Of a stretch of 46,893 bases of DNA, positions 1 to 10,039 are shown in pieces; position 1 is the first letter of the stretch; every line of letters begins with the position of its first letter. The notes beneath the pieces were generated by a model, which made no database searches, had not been told where the DNA came from, and saw nothing but the letters and a program-made list of their open reading frames with translations. Location of the stretch: the NCBI RefSeq assembly GCF_000376785.1, contig NZ_AQXX01000091.1, positions 1 to 46,893 of the forward strand. Reading direction: 5' to 3'. The position numbers and the translations under genes are program-made. Source of the stretch: Hahella ganghwensis DSM 17046 (GTDB taxonomy: Bacteria > Pseudomonadota > Gammaproteobacteria > Pseudomonadales > Oleiphilaceae).

Positions 1-1164
1 CCGCACATTAACGTAGGCACCATTGGTCACGTTGACCATGGTAAGACTACTCTGACAGCGGCCCTGACTCGCGTATGTTCTGAAGTTTGGGGTGGTGCTG
101 CCGTAGCGTTTGACGGTATTGATAAGGCACCAGAAGAAAAGGCTCGTGGTATCACTATCGCGACTTCCCACGTTGAGTATGAGTCACCGACTCGCCACTA
201 CGCTCACGTAGACTGCCCAGGGCACGCTGATTATGTTAAAAACATGATCACCGGTGCTGCTCAGATGGACGGTGCGATTCTGGTATGTTCTGCAGCTGAC
301 GGCCCTATGCCTCAGACTCGTGAGCACATTCTGTTGGCTCGTCAGGTAGGTGTACCTTACATCGTGGTGTTCCTGAATAAAGCGGACATGGTTGACGATG
401 AAGAGTTGTTGGAGTTGGTGGAAATGGAAGTGCGTGATCTGCTGAGCACTTACGAATTCCCAGGTGATGACACTCCGATCATTATTGGTTCGGCTCTGAT
501 GGCGCTGGACGGTAAAGATGATAACGGAATCGGTACCAGTGCTGTTAAGAAGCTGGTAGAGACTCTGGATGATTACATTCCTGAGCCTGAGCGTGCAATT
601 GATAAGCCGTTCCTGATGCCGATTGAGGACGTATTCTCTATCTCTGGTCGTGGTACGGTTGTTACCGGTCGTGTAGAGCGTGGAATGATCAAGGTTGGTG
701 AGGAGGTTGAAATTGTTGGTATCAAAGATACCACCAAGACTACCTGTACTGGTGTTGAAATGTTCCGTAAGCTTCTGGACGAAGGTCGAGCAGGTGAGAA
801 CGTAGGTGTTCTGCTGCGTGGTACCAAGCGTGATGAAGTTGAGCGTGGTCAGGTGCTGGCGAAGCCAGGTACCATTACTCCTCATACAGTATTCGAGTCA
901 GAAGTGTATGTTCTGAGTAAAGATGAAGGTGGTCGTCATACGCCATTCTTCAAGGGCTATCGTCCACAGTTTTACTTCCGTACTACTGACGTGACTGGTT
1001 CATGTGAGTTGCCAGAAGGTGTTGAAATGGTAATGCCTGGTGACAATGTGAAGATGAAGGTTAGCCTGATCGCACCTATCGCCATGGAAGAAGGTCTGCG
1101 CTTCGCGATTCGCGAAGGTGGCCGTACCGTAGGTGCTGGTGTTGTAGCTAAGATCTTCGAGTAA
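1..1164 (+). CDS. tuf: Elongation factor Tu (5' end outside the window)
   Basis: EF-Tu, the GTPase that delivers aminoacyl-tRNA to the ribosomal A site. The frame is open from base 1 and starts at P-H-I-N-V-G, so only about ten N-terminal codons are missing; 387 residues remain, close to a full-length bacterial EF-Tu. Visible nucleotide-binding motifs are the P-loop GHVDHGKT near the start, the switch I sequence RGITI, DCPGH, and NKAD near residue 115. Domain 2/3 sequences such as [18 protein letters not shown] and the C-terminal GRTVGAGVV are canonical. The gene ends at its own terminator just before the S10 operon, the usual place of the str-operon tuf copy; fusA and rpsG would be expected upstream. 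Identity is certain; whether a second tuf exists elsewhere cannot be seen. Confidence 0.98.
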   Translation, partial: PHINVGTIGHVDHGKTTLTAALTRVCSEVWGGAAVAFDGIDKAPEEKARGITIATSHVEYESPTRHYAHVDCPGHADYVKNMITGAAQMDGAILVCSAADGPMPQTREHILLARQVGVPYIVVFLNKADMVDDEELLELVEMEVRDLLSTYEFPGDDTPIIIGSALMALDGKDDNGIGTSAVKKLVETLDDYIPEPERAIDKPFLMPIEDVFSISGRGTVVTGRVERGMIKVGEEVEIVGIKDTTKTTCTGVEMFRKLLDEGRAGENVGVLLRGTKRDEVERGQVLAKPGTITPHTVFESEVYVLSKDEGGRHTPFFKGYRPQFYFRTTDVTGSCELPEGVEMVMPGDNVKMKVSLIAPIAMEEGLRFAIREGGRTVGAGVVAKIFE

Positions 1165-1179
1165 TTGTTGCTCGAAGAT
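1153..1179 (+). other. Inverted repeat spanning the tuf stop codon
   Basis: A perfect 9-bp inverted repeat (ATCTTCGAG at 1153-1161 and CTCGAAGAT at 1171-1179) with a 9-nt loop that starts with the TAA stop codon. It sits five bases before the tuf terminator and could stabilise the 3' end of the mRNA or assist termination. That role is inference. Confidence 0.6.
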
Positions 1180-1183
1180 TAAG

Positions 1184-1212
1184 AGGGGGAGGCAATAGCT
1201 TCCCCCTTTTTT
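1184..1212 (+). terminator. Rho-independent terminator of tuf
   Basis: GC-rich stem GGGGGAGGC / GCTTCCCCC (one G-T pair) with an AATA loop, followed directly by six T. It separates the str operon from the S10 operon promoter that follows 44 bases later. Confidence 0.93.
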
Positions 1213-1255
1213 ATGGATGATCTGCCTTTTTTGAATGGTAGGTTAAAAAGTGCCC

Positions 1256-1284
1256 TTGACACAAAATGACCAGCTGCGTACAAT
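1256..1284 (+). promoter_or_regulatory. Sigma-70 promoter of the S10 operon
   Basis: A consensus -35 box TTGACA (1256-1261) and a -10 box TACAAT (1279-1284) are separated by exactly 17 bp. The GC-rich stretch GCGGCTCC follows, a discriminator of the kind associated with stringent control of translation genes. The predicted start near 1291 gives a leader of only about 50 nt before rpsJ, much shorter than the E. coli S10 leader, so the L4-responsive attenuator known there is not present in that form. Confidence 0.9.
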
Positions 1285-1339
1285 GCGGCTCCTTTTTGTT
1301 GGGTATGGCTGTTATCCGTTGTTGACTCGGAGTGAATAA

Positions 1340-1651
<312 letters not shown>

Positions 1652-1752
1652 TTAAAGCTGGCAAGATAGGCGCGCAAAGCGCTGCTTCATTGGTGTAACA
1701 CTCGTTAATGTGGCCATAGAGGGTGAAAGCCCCGTGCACTAAGAGGTGAAAA

Positions 1753-2391
1753 ATGGCAATTGGTTTGGTTGGCCGTAAGGCTGGCATGACTCGTGTGTTT
1801 CAAGACGACGGCTCCGCCGTTCCTGTCACAGTCATTCAAGTCGAGAAGAATGTAATCTCGCAGGTGAAGACCGTTGAAGTAGACGGTTACCGAGCTATTC
1901 AGGTGGCGACTGGTGCGGTTAAAGCATCTCACGTCAATAAACCATCAGCTGGTCACTATGCGAAATCTGGCGTTGAAGCTGGACGTGTGGTTACAGAGTT
2001 TCGTATCGATGCAGATGATTCAAATGAATATAAAGCTGGCGACGAAGTATCTCTGAGTATTTTTGAAGCTGGTCAGAAAGTTGATGTTTCTGGTCGTTCA
2101 AAAGGTAAAGGTTTTGCTGGTGTTGTTAAGCGCTGGAACTTCTCTACCCAGGACGCTACTCACGGTAACTCTCTGTCTCACAGGGCTCCCGGCTCTATTG
2201 GGCAAAACCAATCTCCTGGTCGTGTTTTCAAAGGTAAGAAGATGGCCGGCCAGATGGGTAACAAGAACGTCACCGTACAGACTCTGCAGTTAGTGCGCGT
2301 TGATCAGGAAAAGGGTCTGCTGTTGGTTAAAGGCGCTATTCCTGGAGCGACCGGTGCGGATGTTGTTGTTAAGCCCGCGGTTAAAGCATAA
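1753..2391 (+). CDS. rplC: 50S ribosomal protein L3
   Basis: L3, an early assembly protein of the 50S subunit whose long central extension reaches toward the peptidyl transferase centre. It has 212 residues (E. coli 209). The extension sequence [20 protein letters not shown] is intact and contains the glutamine that PrmB methylates in E. coli. The start ATG has a strong AAGAGGTG site four bases upstream. It is followed by rplD with a 12-nt gap. Confidence 0.98.
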   Translation: MAIGLVGRKAGMTRVFQDDGSAVPVTVIQVEKNVISQVKTVEVDGYRAIQVATGAVKASHVNKPSAGHYAKSGVEAGRVVTEFRIDADDSNEYKAGDEVSLSIFEAGQKVDVSGRSKGKGFAGVVKRWNFSTQDATHGNSLSHRAPGSIGQNQSPGRVFKGKKMAGQMGNKNVTVQTLQLVRVDQEKGLLLVKGAIPGATGADVVVKPAVKA

Positions 2392-2403
2392 GAGGGGTTG
2401 GAG

Positions 2404-3006
2404 ATGGAGTTAAATGTAAATGGCGCAGGTACTGTATCTGTATCTGATGTAGCCTTCGCAAGAGATTTCAATGAAGCTCTGGTCCATCAGGTGGTTACTG
2501 CCTATATGGCTGGCGCTCGCCAAGGTTCCAAAGCTCAGAAGACTCGTTCTGAAGTAAGTGGCGGTGGCAAAAAGCCATGGCGTCAAAAAGGTACTGGCCG
2601 TGCTCGCGCCGGAACTATTCGTAGTCCGATCTGGAGAAGTGGTGGTGTTACTTTTGCTGCCAAGCCTAGAGACTACGCGCAGAAAGTGAATAAGAAGATG
2701 TATCGGGCAGCAATGCAGTCTATCCTCTCTGAGCTTGTTCGCCAGGAGCGATTGGTTGTAGTTGAAGATATGTCTGTAGAAGCGCCTAAAACCAAAGCTT
2801 TCAATGCTAAGTTGAAAGATATGGGGCTTGAAAATGCGCTGATTATTGCGGAAGCGGTCGATCAGAACCTGTATTTGGCATCCCGTAATATCCCGCATGT
2901 GAATGTGTGTGATGCTGTAGCAATTGATCCAGTGAGCCTTATTGCTCACGAGAAAGTCGTTGTTACTGTTCCGGCACTTAAGAAAATTGAGGAGATGTTG
3001 GGATGA
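2404..3006 (+). CDS. rplD: 50S ribosomal protein L4
   Basis: L4, which lines the peptide exit tunnel and in E. coli represses its own operon. The ATG at 2404 is preferred to an in-frame TTG at 2398: the AGAGGGG site at 2391-2397 lies six bases before the ATG but abuts the TTG, and the resulting 200-residue protein begins MEL like E. coli L4 (201 residues). The tunnel-loop sequence [20 protein letters not shown] and the WRSGG segment are conserved. The stop overlaps the rplW start by four bases (ATGA), suggesting translational coupling. Because the operon leader is too short for the E. coli-type attenuator, autoregulation by L4 would need another target. Confidence 0.97.
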   Translation: MELNVNGAGTVSVSDVAFARDFNEALVHQVVTAYMAGARQGSKAQKTRSEVSGGGKKPWRQKGTGRARAGTIRSPIWRSGGVTFAAKPRDYAQKVNKKMYRAAMQSILSELVRQERLVVVEDMSVEAPKTKAFNAKLKDMGLENALIIAEAVDQNLYLASRNIPHVNVCDAVAIDPVSLIAHEKVVVTVPALKKIEEMLG

Positions 3007-3299
3007 ACCAAGAGAGACTATACAAGGTTTTGCTTGGGCCCCATATTTCGGAAAAGGCCACATTGTTAGCGGAAATCAACAATCAAGTGGTCTTCCGTGT
3101 GGCGCCTGATGCAAAGAAACCGGAAATTAAGAAAGCTGTCGAATCTTTATTTGACGTCAAAGTAGAGTCCGTACAGGTCGTGAATATCAAGGGTAAAACA
3201 AAGCGTACTATGCGCGGCCTTGGTAAACGCAATGATGTTCGTAAAGCCTATGTTCGCCTGGCGGCGGGTCAGACCATCGATTTCGTTGATGTCGAGTAA
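3003..3299 (+). CDS. rplW: 50S ribosomal protein L23
   Basis: L23 sits at the tunnel exit and is the docking site for trigger factor and the signal recognition particle. It has 98 residues (E. coli 100). The N-terminal segment GPHISEKAT carries the glutamate corresponding to the trigger-factor contact residue. The start overlaps the rplD stop, and rplB follows after 11 nt with an AAGGAGAT ribosome-binding site. Confidence 0.97.
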   Translation: MNQERLYKVLLGPHISEKATLLAEINNQVVFRVAPDAKKPEIKKAVESLFDVKVESVQVVNIKGKTKRTMRGLGKRNDVRKAYVRLAAGQTIDFVDVE

Positions 3300-3310
3300 G
3301 GAGATAGATC

Positions 3311-4135
3311 ATGGCTGTTGTTAAAGTAAAACCAACCTCTGCCGGTCGTCGGCATGTGGTAGCTGTGACTAATTCACAGCTTCACAAGGGTGCGCCAGTA
3401 GCTGCTCTTACTGAGAAGAAAAGTAAGAAAGGCGGTCGCAACAACTCTGGTCGTATCACTGTTCGCCATCAGGGCGGTGGTCATAAGCAGTTGTATCGTG
3501 TTATTGATTTCAAGCGCACGAAAGATGGTATTCCTGCTGTCGTGGAACGCTTGGAGTACGATCCTAACCGGTCAGCGCATATTGCATTGCTGAAGTATGC
3601 TGACGGTGAGCGTCGTTATATTATCGCTCCAAAAGGTCTTAAAGCCGGTGATCCAGTATTCTCTGGTCAAGAAGCGCCAATTAAGACTGGTAGCTGCCTG
3701 CCTTTGAGAAACATCCCTGTTGGTTCAGTTGTTCACTGCATCGAGATGAAGCCAGGTAAAGGTGCCCAGATGGCCCGGAGTGCTGGTGCATCTGTTCAGG
3801 TTGTTGCTCGTGAAGGGGCGTATGTAACCATTCGGTTGCGTTCAGGAGAAATGCGTAAGATTTTGGCCGAATGTCGTGCGACATTGGGCGAAGTATCTAA
3901 CAGTGAGCATAACCTTCGTGTCTACGGTAAAGCCGGTGCGAAGCGTTGGCGAGGTGTTAGACCCACCGTTCGCGGTACTGCGATGAACCCGGTGGACCAC
4001 CCACACGGTGGTGGTGAAGGGCGTAATATGGGTAAACACCCAACTACGCCTTGGGGTGTTCCTACGAAAGGTTATAAAACTCGTAAGAACAAGCGTACAG
4101 ACAAAATGATTGTGCGTCGTCGCAAAGCTAAGTAA
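3311..4135 (+). CDS. rplB: 50S ribosomal protein L2
   Basis: L2, one of the most conserved 50S proteins, needed for subunit association and peptidyl transfer. It has 274 residues (E. coli 273). The C-terminal motif [14 protein letters not shown] contains the functionally critical histidine, and the basic tail [20 protein letters not shown] is present. AAGGAGATAG precedes the ATG at good spacing. Confidence 0.98.
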   Translation: MAVVKVKPTSAGRRHVVAVTNSQLHKGAPVAALTEKKSKKGGRNNSGRITVRHQGGGHKQLYRVIDFKRTKDGIPAVVERLEYDPNRSAHIALLKYADGERRYIIAPKGLKAGDPVFSGQEAPIKTGSCLPLRNIPVGSVVHCIEMKPGKGAQMARSAGASVQVVAREGAYVTIRLRSGEMRKILAECRATLGEVSNSEHNLRVYGKAGAKRWRGVRPTVRGTAMNPVDHPHGGGEGRNMGKHPTTPWGVPTKGYKTRKNKRTDKMIVRRRKAK

Positions 4136-4146
4136 GGGGGTCACAC

Positions 4147-4422
4147 GTGCCACGTTCACTTAAGAAAGGACCATTCATTGACTTGCACCTTCTGAATAAG
4201 GTGGAAGCGGCAATTGAAGCGAAGGATAAGAAACCTGTTAAAACCTGGTCGCGTCGTTCTACGATCTTCCCGGAAATGGTGGGTTTAACTATCGCTGTAC
4301 ATAACGGCCGTCAACATGTACCTGTTTACGTTACAGAAGACATGGTCGGCCATAAGTTAGGTGAATTTGCAGCCACACGTACTTATCGCGGTCACGCTGC
4401 AGACAAAAAAGCTAAACGGTAA
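4147..4422 (+). CDS. rpsS: 30S ribosomal protein S19
   Basis: S19, a 30S head protein that contacts S13 and the A-site finger. It has 91 residues (E. coli 92) and starts with the invariant [11 protein letters not shown]. The initiation codon is GTG, supported by the AAGGGGGT site eight bases upstream and by the family's N terminus. Confidence 0.97.
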   Translation: MPRSLKKGPFIDLHLLNKVEAAIEAKDKKPVKTWSRRSTIFPEMVGLTIAVHNGRQHVPVYVTEDMVGHKLGEFAATRTYRGHAADKKAKR

Positions 4423-4434
4423 GAGGAAATAGAG

Positions 4435-4764
4435 ATGGAAGTAGCGGCAAAATTATTTGGTGCTCGCTTGTCTGCTCAAAAAGCTCGTTTAGTTGCAGAC
4501 CAAGTGCGCGGTAAGCGAGTAGAAGAAGCATTAGACATTTTGACTTTCAGTCCCAAGAAAGCTTCCAGCATCATGAAGAAAGTGCTGGAGTCAGCTATCG
4601 CCAATGCTGAGCATAACGATGGCCTGGATGTGGATGAGCTGAAAGTGGCTACGGTTATGGTTGACGAGGGTCCAACTCTCAAGCGTATCAAGCCACGGGC
4701 TAAAGGGCGAGCGGACCGTATTTTTAAGCGGACCTGCCACATCACCATCAAGGTATCTGAATAA
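4435..4764 (+). CDS. rplV: 50S ribosomal protein L22
   Basis: L22, whose long beta-hairpin lines the exit tunnel opposite L4; mutations in this hairpin give macrolide resistance in other bacteria. It has 109 residues (E. coli 110). The hairpin end [14 protein letters not shown] is of normal length with no insertion or deletion. An AAGAGG site precedes the ATG. Confidence 0.97.
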   Translation: MEVAAKLFGARLSAQKARLVADQVRGKRVEEALDILTFSPKKASSIMKKVLESAIANAEHNDGLDVDELKVATVMVDEGPTLKRIKPRAKGRADRIFKRTCHITIKVSE

Positions 4765-4776
4765 CAGGAGATAGCA

Positions 4777-5460
4777 ATGGGTCAGAAGGTAAATCCGGTC
4801 GGTATTCGACTGGGGATCGTGAAAGATCATAATTCGGTATGGTACGCAGATAAGCGTGATTACTCCGCTAATCTTCTTACAGATATCAAAGTTCGTGAAT
4901 ATCTGATGAAGAAGCTGGAGAAGGCTTCAGTCAGCAAGATCGTGATCGAGCGTCCTGCTCAGAATGCCAAGATCACTATCCATACTGCGCGTCCCGGTAT
5001 CGTTATCGGTAAAAAAGGCGAAGACGTTGATAAGTTGCGCAAAGAAATTGGCGACCTGATGGGTGTGCCTGTGCATATCAACATCGAAGAAATTCGTAAG
5101 CCTGATCTGGACGCAAAATTGGTTGCAGCCGGTGTTGCCAGTCAGTTAGAGCGCCGTGTTATGTTTCGTCGCGCAATGAAGCGCGCGGTGCAAAACGCGA
5201 TGCGTCAAGGCGCCAAAGGGATCAAGATTCAAGTAGGCGGCCGTTTGGGTGGAGCAGAGATTGCGCGTAGTGAATGGTATCGTGAAGGTCGTGTGCCTTT
5301 GCATACCTTGCGTGCTGACATCGATTACGCCACTCATGAAGCGCACACTACTTACGGTGTAATCGGCGTAAAAGTTTGGATCTTCAAAGGCGAAATCCTG
5401 GGCGGTATCGAACAGGTTCGTGCTGAGAAGAAAGCGTCTAAAAAGAAATCTACTAAGTAG
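4777..5460 (+). CDS. rpsC: 30S ribosomal protein S3
   Basis: S3 lies at the mRNA entry channel and contributes to ribosomal helicase activity with S4 and S5. It has 227 residues (E. coli 233). The KH-domain signature [10 protein letters not shown] is present near residues 70-80, and the C-terminal domain motif [14 protein letters not shown] follows. A lysine-rich tail ends the protein. AGGAGATAG precedes the ATG. Confidence 0.98.
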   Translation: MGQKVNPVGIRLGIVKDHNSVWYADKRDYSANLLTDIKVREYLMKKLEKASVSKIVIERPAQNAKITIHTARPGIVIGKKGEDVDKLRKEIGDLMGVPVHINIEEIRKPDLDAKLVAAGVASQLERRVMFRRAMKRAVQNAMRQGAKGIKIQVGGRLGGAEIARSEWYREGRVPLHTLRADIDYATHEAHTTYGVIGVKVWIFKGEILGGIEQVRAEKKASKKKSTK

Positions 5461-5471
5461 GGGGCACTGAC

Positions 5472-5885
5472 ATGTTGCAACCTAAGCGTACGAAATTCCG
5501 TAAAATGCACAAAGGCCGTAATACTGGTCTGGCGCAGCGCGGTAATAAAGTAAGTTTTGGTGAATTTGGTTTGAAAGCGACAGGTCGTGGACGAATTACT
5601 GCACGCCAGATTGAGGCTGCTCGTCGTACCATGACTCGTCGAATTAAGCGTGGCGGTAAGATCTGGATTCGAGTATTCCCAGACAAGCCAATCACAAAGA
5701 AACCTCTTGAAGTTAGGATGGGTAAAGGTAAAGGTCCAGTAGAGTACTGGGTTGCCGAAATCCAGCCAGGCAGAATGCTGTACGAGATGGAAGGGGTTAG
5801 TGAAGAATTGGCACGCGAAGCTTTCGAGCTTGCAGCGGCAAAACTGCCTGTCTCAACTACTTTTGTTACGAGAACGGTGATGTAA
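5472..5885 (+). CDS. rplP: 50S ribosomal protein L16
   Basis: L16 binds near the A-site tRNA elbow and completes late 50S assembly. It has 137 residues (E. coli 136). The EVRMGKGKG loop contains the arginine that is hydroxylated in E. coli. The stop codon TAA is immediately followed by the rpmC ATG with no gap, implying translational coupling. Confidence 0.97.
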   Translation: MLQPKRTKFRKMHKGRNTGLAQRGNKVSFGEFGLKATGRGRITARQIEAARRTMTRRIKRGGKIWIRVFPDKPITKKPLEVRMGKGKGPVEYWVAEIQPGRMLYEMEGVSEELAREAFELAAAKLPVSTTFVTRTVM

Positions 5886-6077
5886 ATGAAAGCTGCAGAT
5901 TTGAGATCAAAAACTGAAAAGGAGCTCAGCGAAGAGCTGATCTCCTTACTTAAAGAGCAATTTAATTTGCGGATGCGTAAGGCAACCGGCCAATTGAATC
6001 AGACTCATCTTATGAAGAAGGTTCGTCATGATATTGCTCGTGTCAAGACTATCCTGAAAGAGAAGGCAGGTGAGTAA
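5886..6077 (+). CDS. rpmC: 50S ribosomal protein L29
   Basis: L29, a two-helix protein at the tunnel exit beside L23. It is 63 residues, the same as E. coli L29, with the conserved [14 protein letters not shown] and DIARVKTIL segments. It starts directly after the rplP stop. Confidence 0.95.
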   Translation: MKAADLRSKTEKELSEELISLLKEQFNLRMRKATGQLNQTHLMKKVRHDIARVKTILKEKAGE

Positions 6078-6078
6078 T

Positions 6079-6345
6079 ATGGCTGAGACAGCAAGTGTAG
6101 TGCGCACTGAAACCGGTCGCGTTGTAAGCGATAAAATGGATAAGTCCATTGTGGTTCTGGTTGAGCGCCGAGTTAAGCATCCGATTTACGGAAAATATGT
6201 AAAACGCTCCAGCAAGCTTCATGCTCATGACGAAGCCAATGAGTGCAAGATAGGTGATCTGGTAACTGTCCAGGAGGCCCGTCCTTACTCAAAGACTAAG
6301 ACTTGGAAGCTGGTTAACATTGTCGAGCGTGCCGTTAAAGTCTAA
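6079..6345 (+). CDS. rpsQ: 30S ribosomal protein S17
   Basis: S17, a primary 16S rRNA-binding OB-fold protein. An in-frame GTG at 6070 would add three residues, but the AGGTGA site at 6068-6073 is placed correctly only for the ATG at 6079, which gives 88 residues (E. coli 84). The motifs [24 protein letters not shown] and [12 protein letters not shown] are typical. The 40-nt gap to rplN is where the spc operon begins; I see no convincing promoter there, so S10 and spc may be cotranscribed. Confidence 0.96.
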   Translation: MAETASVVRTETGRVVSDKMDKSIVVLVERRVKHPIYGKYVKRSSKLHAHDEANECKIGDLVTVQEARPYSKTKTWKLVNIVERAVKV

Positions 6346-6385
6346 TCGAGCAACGTTAATTAAAGCTGTTAGGTGGAGATAACCA

Positions 6386-6754
6386 ATGATTCAGACACAA
6401 ACCGTGCTTGATGTAGCCGATAACAGCGGCGCACGTCGGGTAATGTGTATTAAAGTGCTGGGTGGTTCGCACCGTCGTTACGCAAGTATCGGAGATGTGA
6501 TTAAGGTTTCTGTTAAAGAAGCCATCCCGCGCGGAAAAGTTAAGAAAGGTCAAGTATTGAAGGCGGTAGTCGTTCGTACTCGTAAGGGAGTTCGTCGCCA
6601 GGACGGTTCTCTTATTCGTTTCGATGGTAATGCTGCAGTCCTGTTGAACAACAACGATCAGCCGATTGGGACTCGTATCTTCGGACCCGTAACTCGGGAA
6701 CTCCGCAGTGAAAAGTTCATGAAGATCGTTTCGCTTGCGCCTGAAGTGTTATAG
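6386..6754 (+). CDS. rplN: 50S ribosomal protein L14
   Basis: L14 forms intersubunit bridge B8 and is the binding site of the silencing factor RsfS. It has 122 residues (E. coli 123), beginning [29 protein letters not shown] site lies upstream of the ATG. This is the first gene of the spc group. Confidence 0.97.
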   Translation: MIQTQTVLDVADNSGARRVMCIKVLGGSHRRYASIGDVIKVSVKEAIPRGKVKKGQVLKAVVVRTRKGVRRQDGSLIRFDGNAAVLLNNNDQPIGTRIFGPVTRELRSEKFMKIVSLAPEVL

Positions 6755-6766
6755 GAGTCGGACCGG

Positions 6767-7084
6767 ATGAATAAAATCAGAAAGAACGACGAAGTCCTGG
6801 TTATTGCCGGACGCGATAAAGGTAAGCGCGGTAAGGTGATGCGTGTTCAGGCTGACGGAAAGTTGATTGTTTCAGGCATCAACATGGTTAAGCGTCACAC
6901 TAAGCCTAACCCAATGCTGGGTACAGCGGGTGGTATTGTTGAAAAAGAGGCTCCTATTCAGTCCTCTAATGTTGCAATCTTTAATTCTGCAACAAACAAA
7001 GCAGACCGCGTAGGCTTTAAGATTCTGGAAGATGGCAAGAAAGTGCGCATCTTCAAATCGACAAACGAAGTTGTCGATAAGTAA
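6767..7084 (+). CDS. rplX: 50S ribosomal protein L24
   Basis: L24, an assembly initiator of the 50S subunit containing a KOW motif ([17 protein letters not shown] near the N terminus). It has 105 residues (E. coli 104). AGGAG precedes the ATG. Confidence 0.97.
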   Translation: MNKIRKNDEVLVIAGRDKGKRGKVMRVQADGKLIVSGINMVKRHTKPNPMLGTAGGIVEKEAPIQSSNVAIFNSATNKADRVGFKILEDGKKVRIFKSTNEVVDK

Positions 7085-7102
7085 GGGTTGGGTGGTCTGA
7101 TT

Positions 7103-7642
7103 ATGGCTAAGTACAAAGAGCTCTATCAAAAAGAGGTAGTGCCTACGTTGATGAAGGAATTTTCCTACAATAACGTAATGCAAGTGCCTCGGATTCAGAA
7201 AATCACACTCAACATGGGTGTGGGTGAAGCGCTGGGTGACAAAAAGCAGATAGATGCAGCTGTTGCTGATCTGGAAGCTATCACTGGCCAAAAGGCTATG
7301 GTGACTAAAGCGCGTAAATCAGTTGCTGGGTTTAAGATCCGTCAAGGATTCCCCATCGGTTGTAAAGTAACACTGCGTGGCGAGCGTATGTGGGAATTCA
7401 TGGAAAGGTTGGTAGATATCGCGTTGCCACGTGTGCGTGACTTCCGCGGTATCAACGGTAAATCTTTCGATGGCCGCGGCAACTATTCTATGGGTGTTAA
7501 GGAACAGATTATCTTCCCGGAGATCGATTACGATAAGATCGATAAAGTTCGCGGTATGGATATTACTGTTACAACTTCTGCCGCTACTGATGCGGAAGGT
7601 AAAGCCCTGTTAAGTGCATTTAACTTCCCGTTTAGAAAGTAA
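7103..7642 (+). CDS. rplE: 50S ribosomal protein L5
   Basis: L5 binds 5S rRNA and forms bridge B1b with S13. The ATG at 7103 gives 179 residues, exactly the E. coli length; an in-frame TTG at 7088 would add an atypical five-residue extension. The sequence [13 protein letters not shown] and the C-terminal DITVTTSA segment are characteristic. The ribosome-binding site is weak (GGGTGG). In E. coli, S8 represses this operon by binding the mRNA around this start; I could not confirm an equivalent fold here. Confidence 0.96.
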   Translation: MAKYKELYQKEVVPTLMKEFSYNNVMQVPRIQKITLNMGVGEALGDKKQIDAAVADLEAITGQKAMVTKARKSVAGFKIRQGFPIGCKVTLRGERMWEFMERLVDIALPRVRDFRGINGKSFDGRGNYSMGVKEQIIFPEIDYDKIDKVRGMDITVTTSAATDAEGKALLSAFNFPFRK

Positions 7643-7653
7643 GGTGTTGAACC

Positions 7654-7959
7654 ATGGCTAAAGTTGGAATGAAAAATCGCGAATTAAAGCGCGAAAAAGC
7701 GGTTGCCAAGTATGCTGAAAAGCGTGCTGCGCTTAAAGCTATCATCAGCAGCTCCACTGCTTCAGATGAAGAAAAGTGGGAAGCGCAGGTGAAGCTGCAG
7801 AAACTGCCACGGGATGCCAGCCCTAGCCGGTTGCGTAACCGTTGTCAGGTTACCGGGCGTCCTCACGCCGTATTGCGTAAGTTCCGTTTGTCCCGTATCA
7901 AGCTTCGTGAAGCTATGATGCGTGGCGATGTTCCTGGACTTAAGAAAGCAAGCTGGTAA
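7654..7959 (+). CDS. rpsN: 30S ribosomal protein S14 (zinc-free type)
   Basis: S14 of the 30S head. It is 101 residues, like E. coli S14, and has a single cysteine, so it is the long zinc-independent form and not the short zinc-ribbon paralogue. The conserved C-terminal half [17 protein letters not shown] is intact. It is followed by an 79-nt gap holding a strong hairpin before rpsH, the largest gap inside the spc group. Confidence 0.97.
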   Translation: MAKVGMKNRELKREKAVAKYAEKRAALKAIISSSTASDEEKWEAQVKLQKLPRDASPSRLRNRCQVTGRPHAVLRKFRLSRIKLREAMMRGDVPGLKKASW

Positions 7960-7978
7960 TATAGCGGCGCCGTTGGTA

Positions 7979-8010
7979 AGCGGTCCCATCCATTTTTTGG
8001 GTGGGCCGCT
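7979..8010 (+). other. Stem-loop between rpsN and rpsH
   Basis: Twelve base pairs: AGCGG (7979-7983) with CCGCT (8006-8010), and CCCATCC (7985-7991) with GGGTGGG (7999-8005). There is one bulged T and an A-T6 loop. No T run follows, so it is not a standard terminator. It could be an mRNA processing or regulatory element ahead of the S8 gene; this is inference. Confidence 0.6.
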
Positions 8011-8038
8011 GCACAACTAAAATGTTTGGAGTAAATAA

Positions 8039-8431
8039 ATGAGCATGCAAGATACGCTTGCGGATATGTTCACTCGTATCCGTAACGCACAGATGGCAGA
8101 AAAAGAGTCTGTGCAAATGCCTTCATCCAAAATGAAGGTGTCAGTAGCAGAAGTGTTGAAGGCGGAAGGTTATATTTCCGATTACAGCGTTTCGGGTGAT
8201 GCCAAGCCTACATTGCAAGTAGTGCTGCGCTATTTTCAAGGTCGTCCGGTTATCGAGAGTATTTCTCGAGCAAGTCGCCCTGGTCTACGTCAATACAAAG
8301 GCGCGGACGAGCTGCCTAAAGTTAACGGTGGGTTGGGTATCGCAATTGTGTCTACATCCAAAGGCGTCATGACTGATCGTGCCGCACGTAAGGCGGGTGT
8401 AGGCGGTGAAGTTATTTGCACCGTTTTCTAG
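8039..8431 (+). CDS. rpsH: 30S ribosomal protein S8
   Basis: S8 binds the central domain of 16S rRNA and in E. coli is the translational repressor of the spc operon. It has 130 residues, as in E. coli. The N-terminal [14 protein letters not shown] and the C-terminal [14 protein letters not shown] are conserved. TTTGGAGTAA precedes the ATG. Confidence 0.98.
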   Translation: MSMQDTLADMFTRIRNAQMAEKESVQMPSSKMKVSVAEVLKAEGYISDYSVSGDAKPTLQVVLRYFQGRPVIESISRASRPGLRQYKGADELPKVNGGLGIAIVSTSKGVMTDRAARKAGVGGEVICTVF

Positions 8432-8440
8432 GAGTGAATC

Positions 8441-8974
8441 ATGTCTAGGGTAGCAAAAAGTCCTGTACAGATTCCCGCAGGCGTAGAAGTTAAATTTGAT
8501 GGTCAACAAGTCAATGTAAAAGGCAGCAAAGGCGCTCTTTCTATTGATGTGCACTCTACTGTTGAAGTTAAACAGGACGGTGATCAGTTGACCTTTGAAC
8601 CCAAGGGCGGTTCAAAATCTGCTTGGGCTATGGCAGGTACCACTCGCGCGTTGATTAACAACATGGTAAAGGGTGTTACTGACGGCTTTGAAAAGAAGCT
8701 AGAGCTCATCGGGGTTGGTTATCGTGCTCAGGCTCAGGGTAAGGCTCTGAATCTGACCTTAGGTTTTTCTCATCCGGTAGTTTATGACCTTCCAGAAGGT
8801 ATCACCGCTGAGACTCCTTCTCAAACTGAAATCATGATTCGTGGTATCGACAAGCAGAAGGTTGGTCAGGTTGCAGCTGAAATTCGTAGCATTCGTCCGC
8901 CAGAGCCTTATAAAGGTAAGGGTGTTCGTTACGGTGGCGAGCAAGTACGTGTTAAAGAAGCTAAGAAAAAGTAG
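8441..8974 (+). CDS. rplF: 50S ribosomal protein L6
   Basis: L6, near the GTPase-associated region of the 50S subunit, with two related domains. It is 177 residues (E. coli 177). The segment [10 protein letters not shown] and the C-terminal [14 protein letters not shown] are diagnostic. AGGAGTG precedes the ATG; it is spaced nine bases from rpsH and from rplR. Confidence 0.98.
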   Translation: MSRVAKSPVQIPAGVEVKFDGQQVNVKGSKGALSIDVHSTVEVKQDGDQLTFEPKGGSKSAWAMAGTTRALINNMVKGVTDGFEKKLELIGVGYRAQAQGKALNLTLGFSHPVVYDLPEGITAETPSQTEIMIRGIDKQKVGQVAAEIRSIRPPEPYKGKGVRYGGEQVRVKEAKKK

Positions 8975-8983
8975 GGCGCGGTC

Positions 8984-9334
8984 ATGAGTGATAAAAAAGA
9001 TTCTCGTTTGCGTCGGGCTAAGAAAACCCGTTTTAAAATTCGTGAGCTCGGTATCAGTCGGTTGTGCATCAACCGGACGCCCCGCCATATTTATGCGCAA
9101 ATCACCAGCGCAGATGGAAGCAAGGTTCTGGTAACAGCTTCAACTCTAGATAAAGAGTTGCGCTCCGGCTCTACTGGTAATGTAGAAGCAGCAGGTAAAG
9201 TAGGTGCTTTGATTGCTGAACGTGCAAAGGCAGCAGGTATTGATAAAGTGGCGTTTGATCGCTCCGGTTTCAAATACCACGGTCGTGTTAAAGCGTTAGC
9301 CGATGCTGCGCGGGAAAATGGTCTCGAGTTTTAA
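8984..9334 (+). CDS. rplR: 50S ribosomal protein L18
   Basis: L18, one of the three 5S rRNA-binding proteins with L5 and L25. It has 116 residues (E. coli 117). The arginine-rich N terminus, [13 protein letters not shown], and the C-terminal [20 protein letters not shown] are typical. The ATG follows a GGGCGCGGTC spacer with a weak ribosome-binding site. Confidence 0.97.
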   Translation: MSDKKDSRLRRAKKTRFKIRELGISRLCINRTPRHIYAQITSADGSKVLVTASTLDKELRSGSTGNVEAAGKVGALIAERAKAAGIDKVAFDRSGFKYHGRVKALADAARENGLEF

Positions 9335-9346
9335 GAGGTGAAACAG

Positions 9347-9847
9347 ATGACAAATAACGAGCAAAAAGGAGCAGAGCTCCAGGAGAAGCTTGTTCAGGTC
9401 AACCGCGTGGCCAAAGTTGTAAAAGGCGGACGTATTTTCGGCTTTACTGCTTTGACTGTGGTTGGTGATGGTAATGGTCGTGTAGGTTTTGGACGTGGTA
9501 AGGCTCGTGAAGTGCCTGTGGCTATCCAAAAAGCTATGGATGCAGCCAGAAAGAACATGATCAACGTAACTTTGAACGGGAATACCTTACAGTATCCAGT
9601 CAAAGCTCGTCACGGCTCAGCTAAAGTGTTTATGCAACCAGCTTCCGAAGGTACCGGTATCATCGCAGGCGGTGCGATGCGTGCGGTATTGGAAGTAGCA
9701 GGTGTTCAGAACGTTTTGGCTAAGTGCTACGGGTCAACAAATCCTGTGAACGTTGTTCGCGCTACTTTTGAAGGTCTGAAAGCTATGCAGGCTCCAGAAG
9801 ATATCGCAGCCAAGCGTGGCAAGACCGTAGAAGATATTCTGGAGTAA
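9347..9847 (+). CDS. rpsE: 30S ribosomal protein S5
   Basis: S5 is involved in decoding fidelity and mRNA unwinding at the entry channel. The ATG at 9347 is chosen over an in-frame GTG at 9338 because the AAGAGGTG site at 9333-9340 includes that GTG and is spaced for the ATG; the product is 166 residues (E. coli 167). [19 protein letters not shown] and [20 protein letters not shown] are conserved; the residues altered in classical spectinomycin-resistance mutants lie in the normal-looking N-terminal region. Confidence 0.97.
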   Translation: MTNNEQKGAELQEKLVQVNRVAKVVKGGRIFGFTALTVVGDGNGRVGFGRGKAREVPVAIQKAMDAARKNMINVTLNGNTLQYPVKARHGSAKVFMQPASEGTGIIAGGAMRAVLEVAGVQNVLAKCYGSTNPVNVVRATFEGLKAMQAPEDIAAKRGKTVEDILE

Positions 9848-9852
9848 GTCCC

Positions 9853-10038
9853 ATGGCAGACAAAAAGATTAAAGTGACTTTGGTAAAAAGCACGATCGGT
9901 ACCCTGCCTAAGCATAAAGACTGTGTTCGCGGTTTGGGTTTGAGGAAGATCAATCACACTGTCGAAGTGGAAGACACTCCGGCAGTTCGTGGCATGATCA
10001 ACAAAGTTAACTATTTGGTAAAGGTTGAAGGAGAGTAA
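9853..10038 (+). CDS. rpmD: 50S ribosomal protein L30
   Basis: L30, a small 50S protein absent from some bacteria. It is 61 residues (E. coli 59). The motif [20 protein letters not shown] defines the family. Its start lies five bases after the rpsE stop, and its stop overlaps the rplO ribosome-binding region. Confidence 0.96.
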   Translation: MADKKIKVTLVKSTIGTLPKHKDCVRGLGLRKINHTVEVEDTPAVRGMINKVNYLVKVEGE

Positions 10039-10039
10039 C

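Noticed and set aside
2410-3063. 217-codon open frame on the - strand opposite rplD
   Set aside because: It lies wholly antisense to a certain ribosomal gene, has no ribosome-binding site or recognisable family features, and arises from codon bias.
6310-6385. Separate spc promoter before rplN
   Set aside because: TTGTCG and TAATCG are 17 bp apart, but the -10 match is poor; transcription from the S10 promoter is a sufficient explanation.
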